From Schleiferiaceae bacterium (GTDB taxonomy: Bacteria; Bacteroidota; Bacteroidia; Flavobacteriales; Schleiferiaceae): 7,125 nucleotides of DNA. Under the pieces are notes generated by a model. That model was not told the DNA's origin. It did no database searches and saw nothing but the letters and a program-made list of their open reading frames with translations. Each line of letters starts with the position of its first letter. The stretch's first letter is position 1. The stretch spans positions 1-7,125 of the forward strand of contig JALQUY010000060.1 in assembly GCA_023260615.1 (NCBI GenBank), in the 5' to 3' direction. A program made the translations under genes and the position numbers. Shown in pieces: positions 1-6,365 of this stretch.

Positions 1-597
1 TTAGGGGCAGGAACGGTAGGCACTGTGGCGGCTCGATTGGCCCATGCCATGGGGGCCACGGTCAAAGTGTTTGACTCATCTCTAACCCGCATTCAACGCC
101 TCCGCGAAGTGGTAGGTCAAGATCTCTATACGTGCACCTTGCAGCCCCAAATCCTCAGCAAAGCCTTGAGTCGCTGCGATGTAGCTATTGGCGCGCTCCG
201 TCCCGTCAAGGGGCGCACGCCGGTGGTAGTTACCGAAGACATGGTGGCTCAAATGAAGGCGCGCTCCGTCATCGTCGATGTGAGCATCGACCACGGGGGC
301 TGCTTTGAGACCAGTGAAGTAACGACCTGGGATGCCCCCGTATACAGCAAGCACGACGTCACGCATTTTTGTGTGCCCAACCTGGCCTCTCGGGTTGCGC
401 GAACCGCCTCTTTTGCATTGAATAACCTCACAAGTCCGCTGCTTCAGACCCTTGCGGAGGACGGCGGTTTGGAGGAAGCCTTGGCGCGCCGAAGCAATTG
501 GCGCCCCGGCGTGTATATGTTCCGCGGCCTGGTCACAACCCGCGAACTGGCCGAACCTTTTGACCTTCCCTTTACCGATTTAGAACTTCTTTTATGA
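1..597 (+). CDS. ald: alanine dehydrogenase, C-terminal part (5' end outside window)
   Basis: The reading frame is open from base 1 and ends at TGA 595-597, giving the last 198 residues of the protein. It opens inside the Rossmann nucleotide-binding loop (LGAGTVGTVAARLA, the GxGxxG NAD(P)-binding motif). It continues through VKVFD, RCDVAIGALRP, VDVSIDHGGCFETSE and the C-terminal GVYMFRGLVT segment. These blocks match the AlaDH/PNT-C family, and specifically the flavobacterial alanine dehydrogenase branch (IDVSID.GGCFETSEVT, VPN..SR.ARTAS). The enzyme reversibly deaminates L-alanine to pyruvate and ammonia with NAD in the cytoplasm. A GTG at 25 lies inside the Rossmann motif and is not a start. 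Its stop overlaps the next gene's start in an ATGA, implying translational coupling. The family is secure; cofactor preference and the missing N-terminal substrate-binding half cannot be assessed. Confidence 0.93.
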   Translation, partial: LGAGTVGTVAARLAHAMGATVKVFDSSLTRIQRLREVVGQDLYTCTLQPQILSKALSRCDVAIGALRPVKGRTPVVVTEDMVAQMKARSVIVDVSIDHGGCFETSEVTTWDAPVYSKHDVTHFCVPNLASRVARTASFALNNLTSPLLQTLAEDGGLEEALARRSNWRPGVYMFRGLVTTRELAEPFDLPFTDLELLL

Positions 598-989
598 GCA
601 TTTGGCAACGCGTGGCGTGGTACGCCGTGGGCTTGGGCCTGGGCACTGCCTTGGCCATTTTCTTCTTTGCGGACCGCGATTTTCAGTGTACGTATTTGCC
701 GAACAACCGTGTCCTGGTCGACCTGCACGACCAACCGATTCGCTTCGTGGGTCCCGCGGCGGTGGATCCTTGGCAGAAGGCCTGTGCGGGCGATTCTGCC
801 ATGCTGAAGGCGTTCCTCATGCGGGGTCAAATTGATTTCTCCAAGGCGCAGGTGACCACCCGCGTAGAGGGGCTAAAGCATTCGGCGTACCCCATTGAAT
901 TGGAGTGGGAGGGAGTGCCGTATCAGGGAATTTGGGAGCGTCGGCAAGACAGCGCGGTGCTCGTTAGCTTGAAGGCGTTACAGCCTTGA
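594..989 (+). CDS. small membrane-anchored protein, DUF4258-type
   Basis: A 131-aa protein of unknown function. Residues about 7-25 form one hydrophobic helix (WYAVGLGLGTALAIFFF), followed by a soluble domain of about 100 residues. The DFQCTYLPNNRVL segment after the helix, the IDFSKAQV segment near residue 80 and the closing strand pattern resemble DUF4258 proteins of Bacteroidota, which I recall as often lying directly behind alanine dehydrogenase. That assignment is from memory of the family pattern, not a search. The ATG is at 594 in an ATGA overlap with the ald stop, which fixes the start without a Shine-Dalgarno sequence. It is probably co-transcribed with ald. The helix could be a signal anchor with the C-terminal domain in the periplasm. 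No catalytic motif is visible, and the single cysteine pair (C32, C64) has no obvious metal-binding pattern. Confidence 0.8.
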   Translation: MSIWQRVAWYAVGLGLGTALAIFFFADRDFQCTYLPNNRVLVDLHDQPIRFVGPAAVDPWQKACAGDSAMLKAFLMRGQIDFSKAQVTTRVEGLKHSAYPIELEWEGVPYQGIWERRQDSAVLVSLKALQP

Positions 990-1013
990 GGTCCCGAGAA
1001 AATTAGACGGGTA

Positions 1014-2210
1014 CTAATTGCGGGCGACGCTTTTGCGGCGCTTGAGTTCGGCTTGTATTAGGCCGAGTTCACGACCTGTTTGTCCCTTGACGGACGTATT
1101 CTCTTCAGCTCGTCGGAAGAGATAGGGCATCACCTTGTCAATGGGGCCGAAGGGGAGGTACTTGGCCACTCTAAATCCGTGGTGAGCCATCACAAAACTG
1201 ATGTGATCGGACATGCCGTAGAGCTGTGCAAACCAGACCGGAGCTTCGCTGGGCTTCCAACCAGAAGCCGTGAGGAGATGCGCCGCTTTTTCCGCACTTT
1301 GCTCGTTGTGTGAGCCAATCATCAGGGCGAAGTTGGCGGCATTTTCAGGACGGCCAAGCGCCAAAATCATGTGCGACACACAGGCGTCAAATTCCGCGTC
1401 CGTGCTGGCTTTGTCAGGCTGGATGGGGGAGGGGTAGCCCATGGCTTTCGCGCGTTCGCGTTCTTTTTCCATGTAGGCGCCGCGCACAAACTTAATTCCA
1501 ACGCCATAGCCATCTGCTTCTGCCTTTGCGAGGGCGCCCTTCAGATGCTCCAAACGGCCGGTGCGGTAGCATTGAATGGTGTTGAAGACGATGACCTTTT
1601 CACGGTTGTATTTGGCCATCGCCGCGTAGGCGAGATCGTCGATCGCCTTCTGAATCCAACTTTCTTCTGCGTCCAGCATGACAGGTACCCCTACCTGATG
1701 GGCGTATTTGCAAATCCGGTCCACACGTCCTTGTGCTCGGTCCCACGCCAATTGCTCTTCCGCGTTTAGCGCAAGGCCAGCGCTCACTTTTTCCAGTACC
1801 GCGGTATCTGCCAGTCCGGTGACTTTAAAGACGCCAAGAGGCACGGCATCTTCCGAAGCGGCGAGTGCCAAGGTTTGAAGCGTCATTTCGGTGGTTTGAT
1901 CGTAGGCCGCCTGATCCGTCTGTCCTTCCACGGAATAATCGAGGATGCTTCCTACGCCTAATTCCCAATGGCGCTGCGCCACCGGTTTGCACGCGACGAC
2001 CGTCTCGCCGCCACAAAATTGGCGAAAAACCGTGGCGCGAATAAGGCCTTTCACCGGGAGTCGCCAGGCGAGTGCCCAGAGCGTAACGGCTTTGCCCGCC
2101 TTAACGAGGGATGGGGATGCAAGTGTTTTAAAAAGCCAGTGGCTTCGGCGCAAGGAAGCGTCCGAATGCGATTGAAAGGCAACAGCGGTATCGCGAAAAT
2201 TGAAGTCCAT
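1014..2210 (-). CDS. proline dehydrogenase (monofunctional, flavobacterial type)
   Basis: A complete 398-aa flavoenzyme that oxidises L-proline to delta-1-pyrroline-5-carboxylate with FAD, passing electrons to the quinone pool; it acts at the inner face of the membrane. Motifs in order: TVFRQFCGG (about 60-68), LDYSVEG (90-96), MLDAEESW (178-185), VRGAYMEKE (242-250), GSHNE (299-303), YGMSDHIS (331-338), KYLPFGP (350-356) and FRRAEENTSVKGQT (365-378). In that last motif the double Arg is the pair that binds the proline carboxylate in this family. Length is normal for the one-domain Bacteroidota enzyme; there is no fused P5C dehydrogenase domain. I chose ATG 2210 over the in-frame TTG at 2216 because it gives the usual MDFNF..TAVAF beginning. 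It converges on the DUF4258-type gene with only 24 bp between stops and diverges from aroB. A -7-like box at 2234-2241 fits its promoter. putA/fadM-style symbols are ambiguous, so none is given. Confidence 0.95.
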   Translation of the reverse strand: MDFNFRDTAVAFQSHSDASLRRSHWLFKTLASPSLVKAGKAVTLWALAWRLPVKGLIRATVFRQFCGGETVVACKPVAQRHWELGVGSILDYSVEGQTDQAAYDQTTEMTLQTLALAASEDAVPLGVFKVTGLADTAVLEKVSAGLALNAEEQLAWDRAQGRVDRICKYAHQVGVPVMLDAEESWIQKAIDDLAYAAMAKYNREKVIVFNTIQCYRTGRLEHLKGALAKAEADGYGVGIKFVRGAYMEKERERAKAMGYPSPIQPDKASTDAEFDACVSHMILALGRPENAANFALMIGSHNEQSAEKAAHLLTASGWKPSEAPVWFAQLYGMSDHISFVMAHHGFRVAKYLPFGPIDKVMPYLFRRAEENTSVKGQTGRELGLIQAELKRRKSVARN

Positions 2211-2233
2211 CGTCAAGGGGCTGCGGGAGGACT

Positions 2234-2241
2234 CAAAGATA
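2234..2241 (-). promoter_or_regulatory. putative Bacteroidota -7 box for proline dehydrogenase
   Basis: On the minus strand this reads TATCTTTG, a perfect match to the Bacteroidota -7 consensus TAnnTTTG. Its downstream edge lies 23 bp before the ATG at 2210, leaving a short leader. No convincing TTG or TTTG -33 element is seen about 20 bp upstream, so this is a single-element prediction. An 8-mer with six fixed positions can arise by chance, but its place in the divergent spacer favours it. Confidence 0.4.
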
Positions 2242-2294
2242 CTTCACGCTTCTCGCCGGGCGCAGGGCTGAAAGAAATTTCCGACCTTTGAACA

Positions 2295-3338
2295 ATGCCG
2301 CTACGGGAAACCTATTTTGGACCATGGATCTTGGGGGAAGATGCGCTTGAGGCTTTGGACCACTGGTTGGCAGAGCACCGTTCGGACTATTCCCAGGTCT
2401 GCATTTTAACCGATGAAAACGTCCACGAGGCAGCAGTCCCTCGCGTGTTAGCTGAATTGGCGCACTTGGGCGAATCGGCGGTGCTGGAAATTCCACCGGG
2501 TGAGGATAGCAAATGTCCTGAGATGCTCGCGCAGCTCTGGTTGGCACTTCTGGAGAACGGAATGGACCGCCAGTCCCTTTTGATTTCCATGGGAGGAGGC
2601 GTTGTCACGGATTTAGGTGGGTTTTTAGCGGATACCTACATGCGCGGCATTGATCACATTTTGCTCCCTACCTCATTGTTGGGGATGGTCGATGCGAGCA
2701 TTGGGGGAAAGACGGCTATTGACGTCGGCGGCTATAAAAATTTGGCGGGCAGCTTTGCACGATCAGCGGGCATTTTTGCTTGGACTCCCGTGCTGGAAAG
2801 TTTGCCTGAATTGGAATGGAGGGCCGGCTGGGCGGAGTGCATCAAGCATGCTTTCCTCCAGGGCGGCTCGCTTTGGGCATCGTGCCAAACGGTCCAAACA
2901 TTTACCGACCTCCTTCCGCACCTCCCAGCGTTGGCTGAGGCCAAAGTGGCGGTCGTTGAGGCAGATCCTTTTGAACATACGGATACCCGAAAGGCACTCA
3001 ATCTAGGGCACACCCTTGGACATGCTCTGGAGTCCGCATTGGCGGGAGGTGCGTCTCATGGAGATTGCGTGGCGGCCGGACTTTGGATGGAATCCATCTT
3101 AGCGGAAGAAATGGGGCATTTGCATCCTACACACGGCCAAGCCCTCCGTAGGCTCATTGACCGCTGGTGGACAACGCGGCTTCCATTGCCCTCCAATCTG
3201 AATGTGTATCTTCACGGGGATAAGAAAAATCAATCGGGCCAAATTCGTTTTGCCCTTCCACAGGGCCCTGGTCAAGGCATTGTTTTGGCCACGGTGTCCG
3301 ATGAAATTCTGCAAAAGGCTCTTGCACAGTATGTTTAG
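2295..3338 (+). CDS. aroB: 3-dehydroquinate synthase
   Basis: A 347-aa cytoplasmic enzyme converting DAHP to 3-dehydroquinate, the second step of the shikimate pathway, with NAD and a divalent metal. Visible landmarks are DENV (40-43), PPGEDSK (67-73), the NAD-binding MGGGVVTDLGGF (99-110), PTSLLGMVDASIGGKTAID (125-143, with Lys139), GWAECIKH (178-185), ALNLGHTLGHALE (234-246) and SHGDCVAAG (254-262). By alignment with the family, Glu181, His239 and His255 are the expected metal ligands and His243 the nearby conserved active-site histidine; all are present. The DKKNQSGQIRF segment near 309-319 is the usual C-terminal signature. Length is normal. The ATG at 2295 is preceded by an AT-rich TTTGAACA and has no Shine-Dalgarno sequence. 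Its last 8 bp overlap the aroA start (ATG 3331, TAG 3336-3338), so the two are translationally coupled. Confidence 0.96.
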   Translation: MPLRETYFGPWILGEDALEALDHWLAEHRSDYSQVCILTDENVHEAAVPRVLAELAHLGESAVLEIPPGEDSKCPEMLAQLWLALLENGMDRQSLLISMGGGVVTDLGGFLADTYMRGIDHILLPTSLLGMVDASIGGKTAIDVGGYKNLAGSFARSAGIFAWTPVLESLPELEWRAGWAECIKHAFLQGGSLWASCQTVQTFTDLLPHLPALAEAKVAVVEADPFEHTDTRKALNLGHTLGHALESALAGGASHGDCVAAGLWMESILAEEMGHLHPTHGQALRRLIDRWWTTRLPLPSNLNVYLHGDKKNQSGQIRFALPQGPGQGIVLATVSDEILQKALAQYV

Positions 3339-4428
3339 CGTACCGCTCCCCCCCTCCAAAAGTTTAGCAAATAGAACCCTAACCGCCCTAGCCGTTGCGG
3401 GTAAGCCCTTGCCTGAACCGACTCCAGACTGGTCAGAAGACATGGTGGCCATGTATCGGGTACTGTCCGGAACCACCGATGCGGGCCACGCGGGAACGGC
3501 CTTTCGCTTTGGCATGGCGTATTGGGCCGCCCAAAAGGGCGTAAAAACCCATCTGACGGGAAGCAAGCGGCTATTGGAGCGACCCATTGCTCCCTTGGTT
3601 CAGGCCTTGCAAGATTTGGGTGCGAGCTTGAAACAGCGCAAAGACGGTTCTTGGGACATTGAAGGCGTGGAACTCACAGGGGGTAAAGTAGCGGTGGATG
3701 CATCTATTAGCTCGCAGTTTGTTTCTGCTTTGATGCTGGCTGAGCCCTTGATGAAGAAGAAACTGAAGCTCGAACTAAACGGCGAAAAAGTAAGTGCGCC
3801 GTACATCGCCATGACGGAATCCGTACGTGCCAACCCCGACTGGCCCGTTGAAGCGGATTGGAGCGCAGGTATTGTTTGGGCACTTCGGGCTTCGTGCATG
3901 GGGGAGTCCGTTCGTCTCCAGGGTTTGGGTCGGAGGTCCATTCAAGGCGATTCGGCCTGGTCGCGCTGGGGACTGAATCTTGGATTCAGTGCCTCCTATG
4001 AAGCAGAGGGATTGGTCATCCGTGGATTGCCCAGTCGGCCCACGCAAGCGTTGGAGCTGGATTTGAAAGACACCCCTGACCTCACACAGCCTATTGTAGC
4101 AGGAGGGCTATTAATGCGTCGTGAAGTTAAATTGACCGGTTTAGAAACCCTGAACGGAAAAGAAATACCTCGACTTGATGCCCTAAAGGAGGCCCTAGGG
4201 CAGCTGGGAGTCCAAGTTTCTGACAGTGGACCTGCTTCTATCGCCTTTGATGCCAAAGGGTGGAGCGCTCAGGAGACCCCCTTGTCAGTGGACGCTCAGG
4301 ACGATCACCGAATGGCTTTCTTTTGGGCCCTAGTGGGACTGGAACAGCCTATTGCCTTGGCCTCCGAAGCGTGCGTGGCGAAAAGTTACCCGCATTTCTG
4401 GTCTAATTGGAGAACGTACGAGCCATAA
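3331..4428 (+). CDS. aroA: 3-phosphoshikimate 1-carboxyvinyltransferase (EPSP synthase), compact form
   Basis: A 365-aa cytoplasmic enzyme transferring enolpyruvyl from PEP to shikimate 3-phosphate. Active-site landmarks in order: PSKSLANR (8-15; Lys10, Ser11, Arg15), AGHAGTAFR (51-59), TGSKRLLERP (77-85; Arg84), SSQFVSAL (127-134), SAPYI (155-159), the aspartate of DTPD (Asp250), GKEIPRL (276-282; Lys277, Glu278, Arg281), DDHRMAF (324-330; Arg327) and AKSYPHFW (350-357; Lys351). The charged residues expected from E. coli AroA are all kept. Oddities: the protein starts only 9 residues before the first catalytic Lys. The segment between PYI and EADW is about 25 residues shorter than in E. coli or typical flavobacterial enzymes. 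The usual KETDRL reads KEIPRL. The ATG at 3331 sits inside the aroB end; an upstream in-frame ATG at 3202 would add 43 unrelated residues inside aroB and is rejected. The 3' end overlaps the opposing gene by 43 bp. Confidence 0.92.
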   Translation: MFSVPLPPSKSLANRTLTALAVAGKPLPEPTPDWSEDMVAMYRVLSGTTDAGHAGTAFRFGMAYWAAQKGVKTHLTGSKRLLERPIAPLVQALQDLGASLKQRKDGSWDIEGVELTGGKVAVDASISSQFVSALMLAEPLMKKKLKLELNGEKVSAPYIAMTESVRANPDWPVEADWSAGIVWALRASCMGESVRLQGLGRRSIQGDSAWSRWGLNLGFSASYEAEGLVIRGLPSRPTQALELDLKDTPDLTQPIVAGGLLMRREVKLTGLETLNGKEIPRLDALKEALGQLGVQVSDSGPASIAFDAKGWSAQETPLSVDAQDDHRMAFFWALVGLEQPIALASEACVAKSYPHFWSNWRTYEP

Positions 4429-5663
4429 ATCTGCGTGCCATTTGGCCGGAGGGTGCATCGGAACCATCCTTTATGCCGGGCCGTTTGGATGTGCATAGCA
4501 AGTCGGGCATACGCTCCGGATTGCCCCATCCGCAGCCGAGAAAACAGGCCCAAGGCGTCCTCTCCCATGGTCCCGAGCGATCCTTCCAGCCGGCACCGTC
4601 CCCATGGGTGTTGCGCATGGATGGCCCACGCATGCTGTCCTTGCGCTGATCCAAATCGAGCTTCTACGGTCACATCTGAAAAAAGGCGGTATCTCGCCTC
4701 TACGCAATTCTGGCCGTTTACCACACCAAGTGCCATATCTCCCTCTCGCGTCTGGAAACGAATCTGACTCCTGCGTTCTTGAGCGCTGAGTTGAAGGAAG
4801 CCGCGTCGATACGGTAAGCGAACCAAAAGGGTGGGCGAAGTAGCCCATAAGGACCACGCGCTGGGCCATGAAAAGGTTTCCGTCCTTCGAATCATCAATA
4901 GGTGCACACCATCCTTCGTCTGGAAACTGCACGTGCTAGCCCATCCTCCAGGGTAGGCGAATACGCGACAAGCCCAACCTCGCTGTAGCACACCGATATC
5001 CATGGCCCATCGGTTTTGCACATGGATGGCGGAAAGTCGAACCGATGGATGGAGTTGGTAGCTATAGTACTCCCCATAAAAGGGCTGAATGCCCCAAGCG
5101 TGACGGACCCCATGAAGACTCCAGCCAGGAGCAGTTGGATGCTGGAATTGGAGCCGCAGGCCCCCTAGTCGCCATACGGGCCCAAGGATCAATCCGTGGT
5201 ACCGCCCTTGGGGATGCCATCCGGAAGAGGTTCGTTGTAGTCCAATTTGGGCGGGTCTATTTGGTTTTTGCACATGGCGTCTAGGATAGCCTGTTTGAAA
5301 GAAAGTCTTCATCCATGCTTGCTCTGCCTGGCTAAGTCCGGTGGCCCGCCATTCCTTCACATCGAGTATAGTTCCGGTTTCGCTGACATACCGGCTTAGG
5401 TTGAATGCACTCGTTGGAGAAAGAAAGGGGATGAGGTCATAATCCGAACGGGGCCAAAGCGCGAAATACGTCCTTTCTATCTGCCAGTCTTGGAGAAGCT
5501 GCTGAATGGAATCTCGGTCTTCAAAGCTGGCTTGAGGATGCCAACGTAAGTAGGCATCTACCGCTCCTTCGACCAAGCTATCTCTTTGCCCCATAGTAGG
5601 CTGGATCGTAGCCAAGGCCAAGACGAGGTTCCAAAAGAAACGGTGACGTGGGGGGTGCGCCAT
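4386..5663 (-). CDS. exported protein with N-terminal HhH-like segment and putative outer-membrane beta-barrel
   Basis: A 425-aa protein. It begins with a signal peptide: basic residues (RHR, 6-8), hydrophobic core FFWNLVLALATI (9-20), likely cleavage after PTMGQ near residue 26. Residues about 27-70 are helical (DSLVEGAVDAYL, QQLLQDW). Residues about 75-122 (DLIPFLSPTSAFNLSRY, GTILDVKEW, LSQAEQAWMKTF) follow the pattern of the degenerate helix-hairpin-helix repeats in Bacteroidota envelope proteins, where 'LxxLxFLSxxQIxxLLxYRxxxGxxLSxxEL' is typical. From about 135 to the end the sequence alternates polar and aromatic or hydrophobic residues and is rich in Trp, Tyr, Arg and Gln, as in outer-membrane beta strands. 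Homologues I recall are considerably longer, so this may be a reduced form. The start is chosen from the signal peptide; it lies 106 bp inside the upstream gene. The 3' end overlaps aroA. HhH is a weak motif-level match and DNA binding is not implied. Function unknown. Confidence 0.68.
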   Translation of the reverse strand: MAHPPRHRFFWNLVLALATIQPTMGQRDSLVEGAVDAYLRWHPQASFEDRDSIQQLLQDWQIERTYFALWPRSDYDLIPFLSPTSAFNLSRYVSETGTILDVKEWRATGLSQAEQAWMKTFFQTGYPRRHVQKPNRPAQIGLQRTSSGWHPQGRYHGLILGPVWRLGGLRLQFQHPTAPGWSLHGVRHAWGIQPFYGEYYSYQLHPSVRLSAIHVQNRWAMDIGVLQRGWACRVFAYPGGWASTCSFQTKDGVHLLMIRRTETFSWPSAWSLWATSPTLLVRLPYRRGFLQLSAQERRSQIRFQTREGDMALGVVNGQNCVEARYRLFSDVTVEARFGSAQGQHAWAIHAQHPWGRCRLEGSLGTMGEDALGLFSRLRMGQSGAYARLAMHIQTARHKGWFRCTLRPNGTQIYGSYVLQLDQKCG

Positions 5664-6196
5664 TCCACGCGCCAATCTCCGGATGTACTTACAAATAGCC
5701 GGCCTCGGTCTTGCATACCCGGGGGTCGAATTTGGAGTACATAGTGAATGCCTGTGGACGGAGCATAGAGCGCAGTGGCCCCAATGTGCCAACCGGATTC
5801 CAAAAGTTCGGAGTAGGTACATGCCCATCCTGTATGATTCTGAGCAAACCTGAGCTGCAGTTGTACTTCTTGGTGGTCGGTTAGCGTTGTATTCCATTGT
5901 CCGTAGAGATGCGGTTTTTTCTGTTCTAATCCCCAGCCAACATGTAGCTGTGACTTGGGGGTTAATGCCATTCGTCCGAGGGCCGCCATGGAGGGCTGAC
6001 CTCTAGGGCTCGCCGAAATGTGTGCACTCAATCCGTAGGAGTGCCAACGCAAGCCTGCAGCATTCCACCCTGCGCCAAATCCGCTGTGTTCGAGATAGGC
6101 TTCATATTGTGGGCCTTCGACCACCCAAGGCGTCCATGGACAGAGGTCGAACTGCGCTAGCAGCTGAAAGGGAAGAAAGAGGAGTAGAAAACGCAT
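5558..6196 (-). CDS. small exported protein, putative outer-membrane beta-barrel
   Basis: A 212-aa protein of unknown function. The N-terminus RFLLLFLPFQLLAQ (2-15) is a clear signal peptide ending in the LxAQ pattern common in Bacteroidota. The mature part is almost entirely alternating strand-like sequence rich in Trp, Tyr, His and Gln (LHVGWGL, LYGQWNTTL, EVQLQLRFA, WHIGATALYA, IHYVLQIRP, RLFVSTSGDWRVEWR). The segment GFGAGWNAAGLRW (39-51) faintly recalls the 'FWNPAGL' turn of PorV/PorQ-like barrels, but that is only a resemblance. ATG 6196 is preferred over an in-frame TTG at 6211 because it puts the hydrophobic core directly at the N-terminus. The last 35 codons overlap the start of the following exported protein in another frame, suggesting that the two are coupled and act together in the outer membrane. 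No recognisable enzyme motif. Confidence 0.68.
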   Translation of the reverse strand: MRFLLLFLPFQLLAQFDLCPWTPWVVEGPQYEAYLEHSGFGAGWNAAGLRWHSYGLSAHISASPRGQPSMAALGRMALTPKSQLHVGWGLEQKKPHLYGQWNTTLTDHQEVQLQLRFAQNHTGWACTYSELLESGWHIGATALYAPSTGIHYVLQIRPPGMQDRGRLFVSTSGDWRVEWRTPHVTVSFGTSSWPWLRSSLLWGKEIAWSKER

Positions 6197-6232
6197 GGAG
6201 CAAAAGGACAATGCCCATTGCGTCTAATCGTC

Positions 6233-6243
6233 ACCACAGTGGT
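6233..6243. repeat. perfect short palindrome ACCAC-a-GTGGT
   Basis: An 11-bp perfect inverted repeat with 5-bp arms and a one-base centre, 37 bp upstream of the start codon at 6196 on the minus strand. Its place and symmetry would fit an operator for a dimeric regulator, but a 5-bp-arm palindrome is also expected by chance at low frequency. No regulator gene is visible nearby. Confidence 0.4.
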
Positions 6244-6258
6244 AAAAGCGGGTCGACG

Positions 6259-6293
6259 GGTGTAGCTTGAGGTTCTTCAATAGGAAGCTACCC
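6259..6293. repeat. stem-loop, 7-bp stem extended by two G-C pairs
   Basis: GTAGCTT at 6262-6268 pairs perfectly with AAGCTAC at 6285-6291 across a 16-nt loop. Beyond a single bulged base at 6261, GG 6259-6260 can pair with CC 6292-6293. It lies about 63 bp upstream of the minus-strand gene at 6196, so it may be in that gene's leader. No U-run follows on either strand, so it is not a standard intrinsic terminator. It could be a leader structure or protein-binding site. Confidence 0.5.
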
Positions 6294-6345
6294 GATGCAC
6301 GAAGGAAAAATCCGAATCCAGTTCACAATAGAACCCATGGAAATA

Positions 6346-6365
6346 TGTTCGGAATTTACTGAACA
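6346..6365. repeat. imperfect inverted repeat TGTTC-N10-GAACA
   Basis: Five-base arms TGTTC (6346-6350) and GAACA (6361-6365) are separated by ten bases. Further symmetric matches inside bring self-complementarity to 14 of 20 positions. The two arms are one helical turn or slightly more apart, the geometry of many dimeric-regulator operators. It lies 135 bp upstream of the propeller gene start and overlaps a near -7 motif at 6344-6351. Confidence 0.35.

Noticed and set aside
990..1013. Possible bidirectional terminator between the convergent genes
   Set aside because: Only a 4-bp CCCG/CGGG pairing across an 11-base loop can be formed, with no flanking T-run, so it is too weak to call.
1080..1769. 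Plus-strand open frames opposite proline dehydrogenase
   Set aside because: They are antisense shadows of a gene with strong family motifs along its whole length, and they show no plausible protein features.
2211..2216. TTG start two codons upstream for proline dehydrogenase
   Set aside because: ATG 2210 gives the usual family N-terminus, and the TTG adds only Met-Thr without support.
2283..2290. GACCTTTG as a -7 box for aroB
   Set aside because: One mismatch to TAnnTTTG and only 4 bp before the start codon, which would require an essentially leaderless transcript. No -33 element is visible.
3202..3330. In-frame upstream extension of aroA starting at ATG 3202
   Set aside because: The 43 extra residues (rich in Lys, Phe and Cys) do not resemble any AroA N-terminus and lie wholly inside the well-conserved C-terminus of aroB in another frame.
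4407..5284. Plus-strand and alternative minus-strand frames within the HhH-like gene
   Set aside because: Low-complexity, Arg/Pro/Ser-rich shadow translations without signal peptides or recognisable domains. The 425-aa frame has a signal peptide and a consistent strand pattern.
5664..5897. Longer form of the HhH-like protein starting at 5897
   Set aside because: The extra 78 residues would bury the clear signal peptide internally and lie within the strand-rich coding sequence of the upstream gene.
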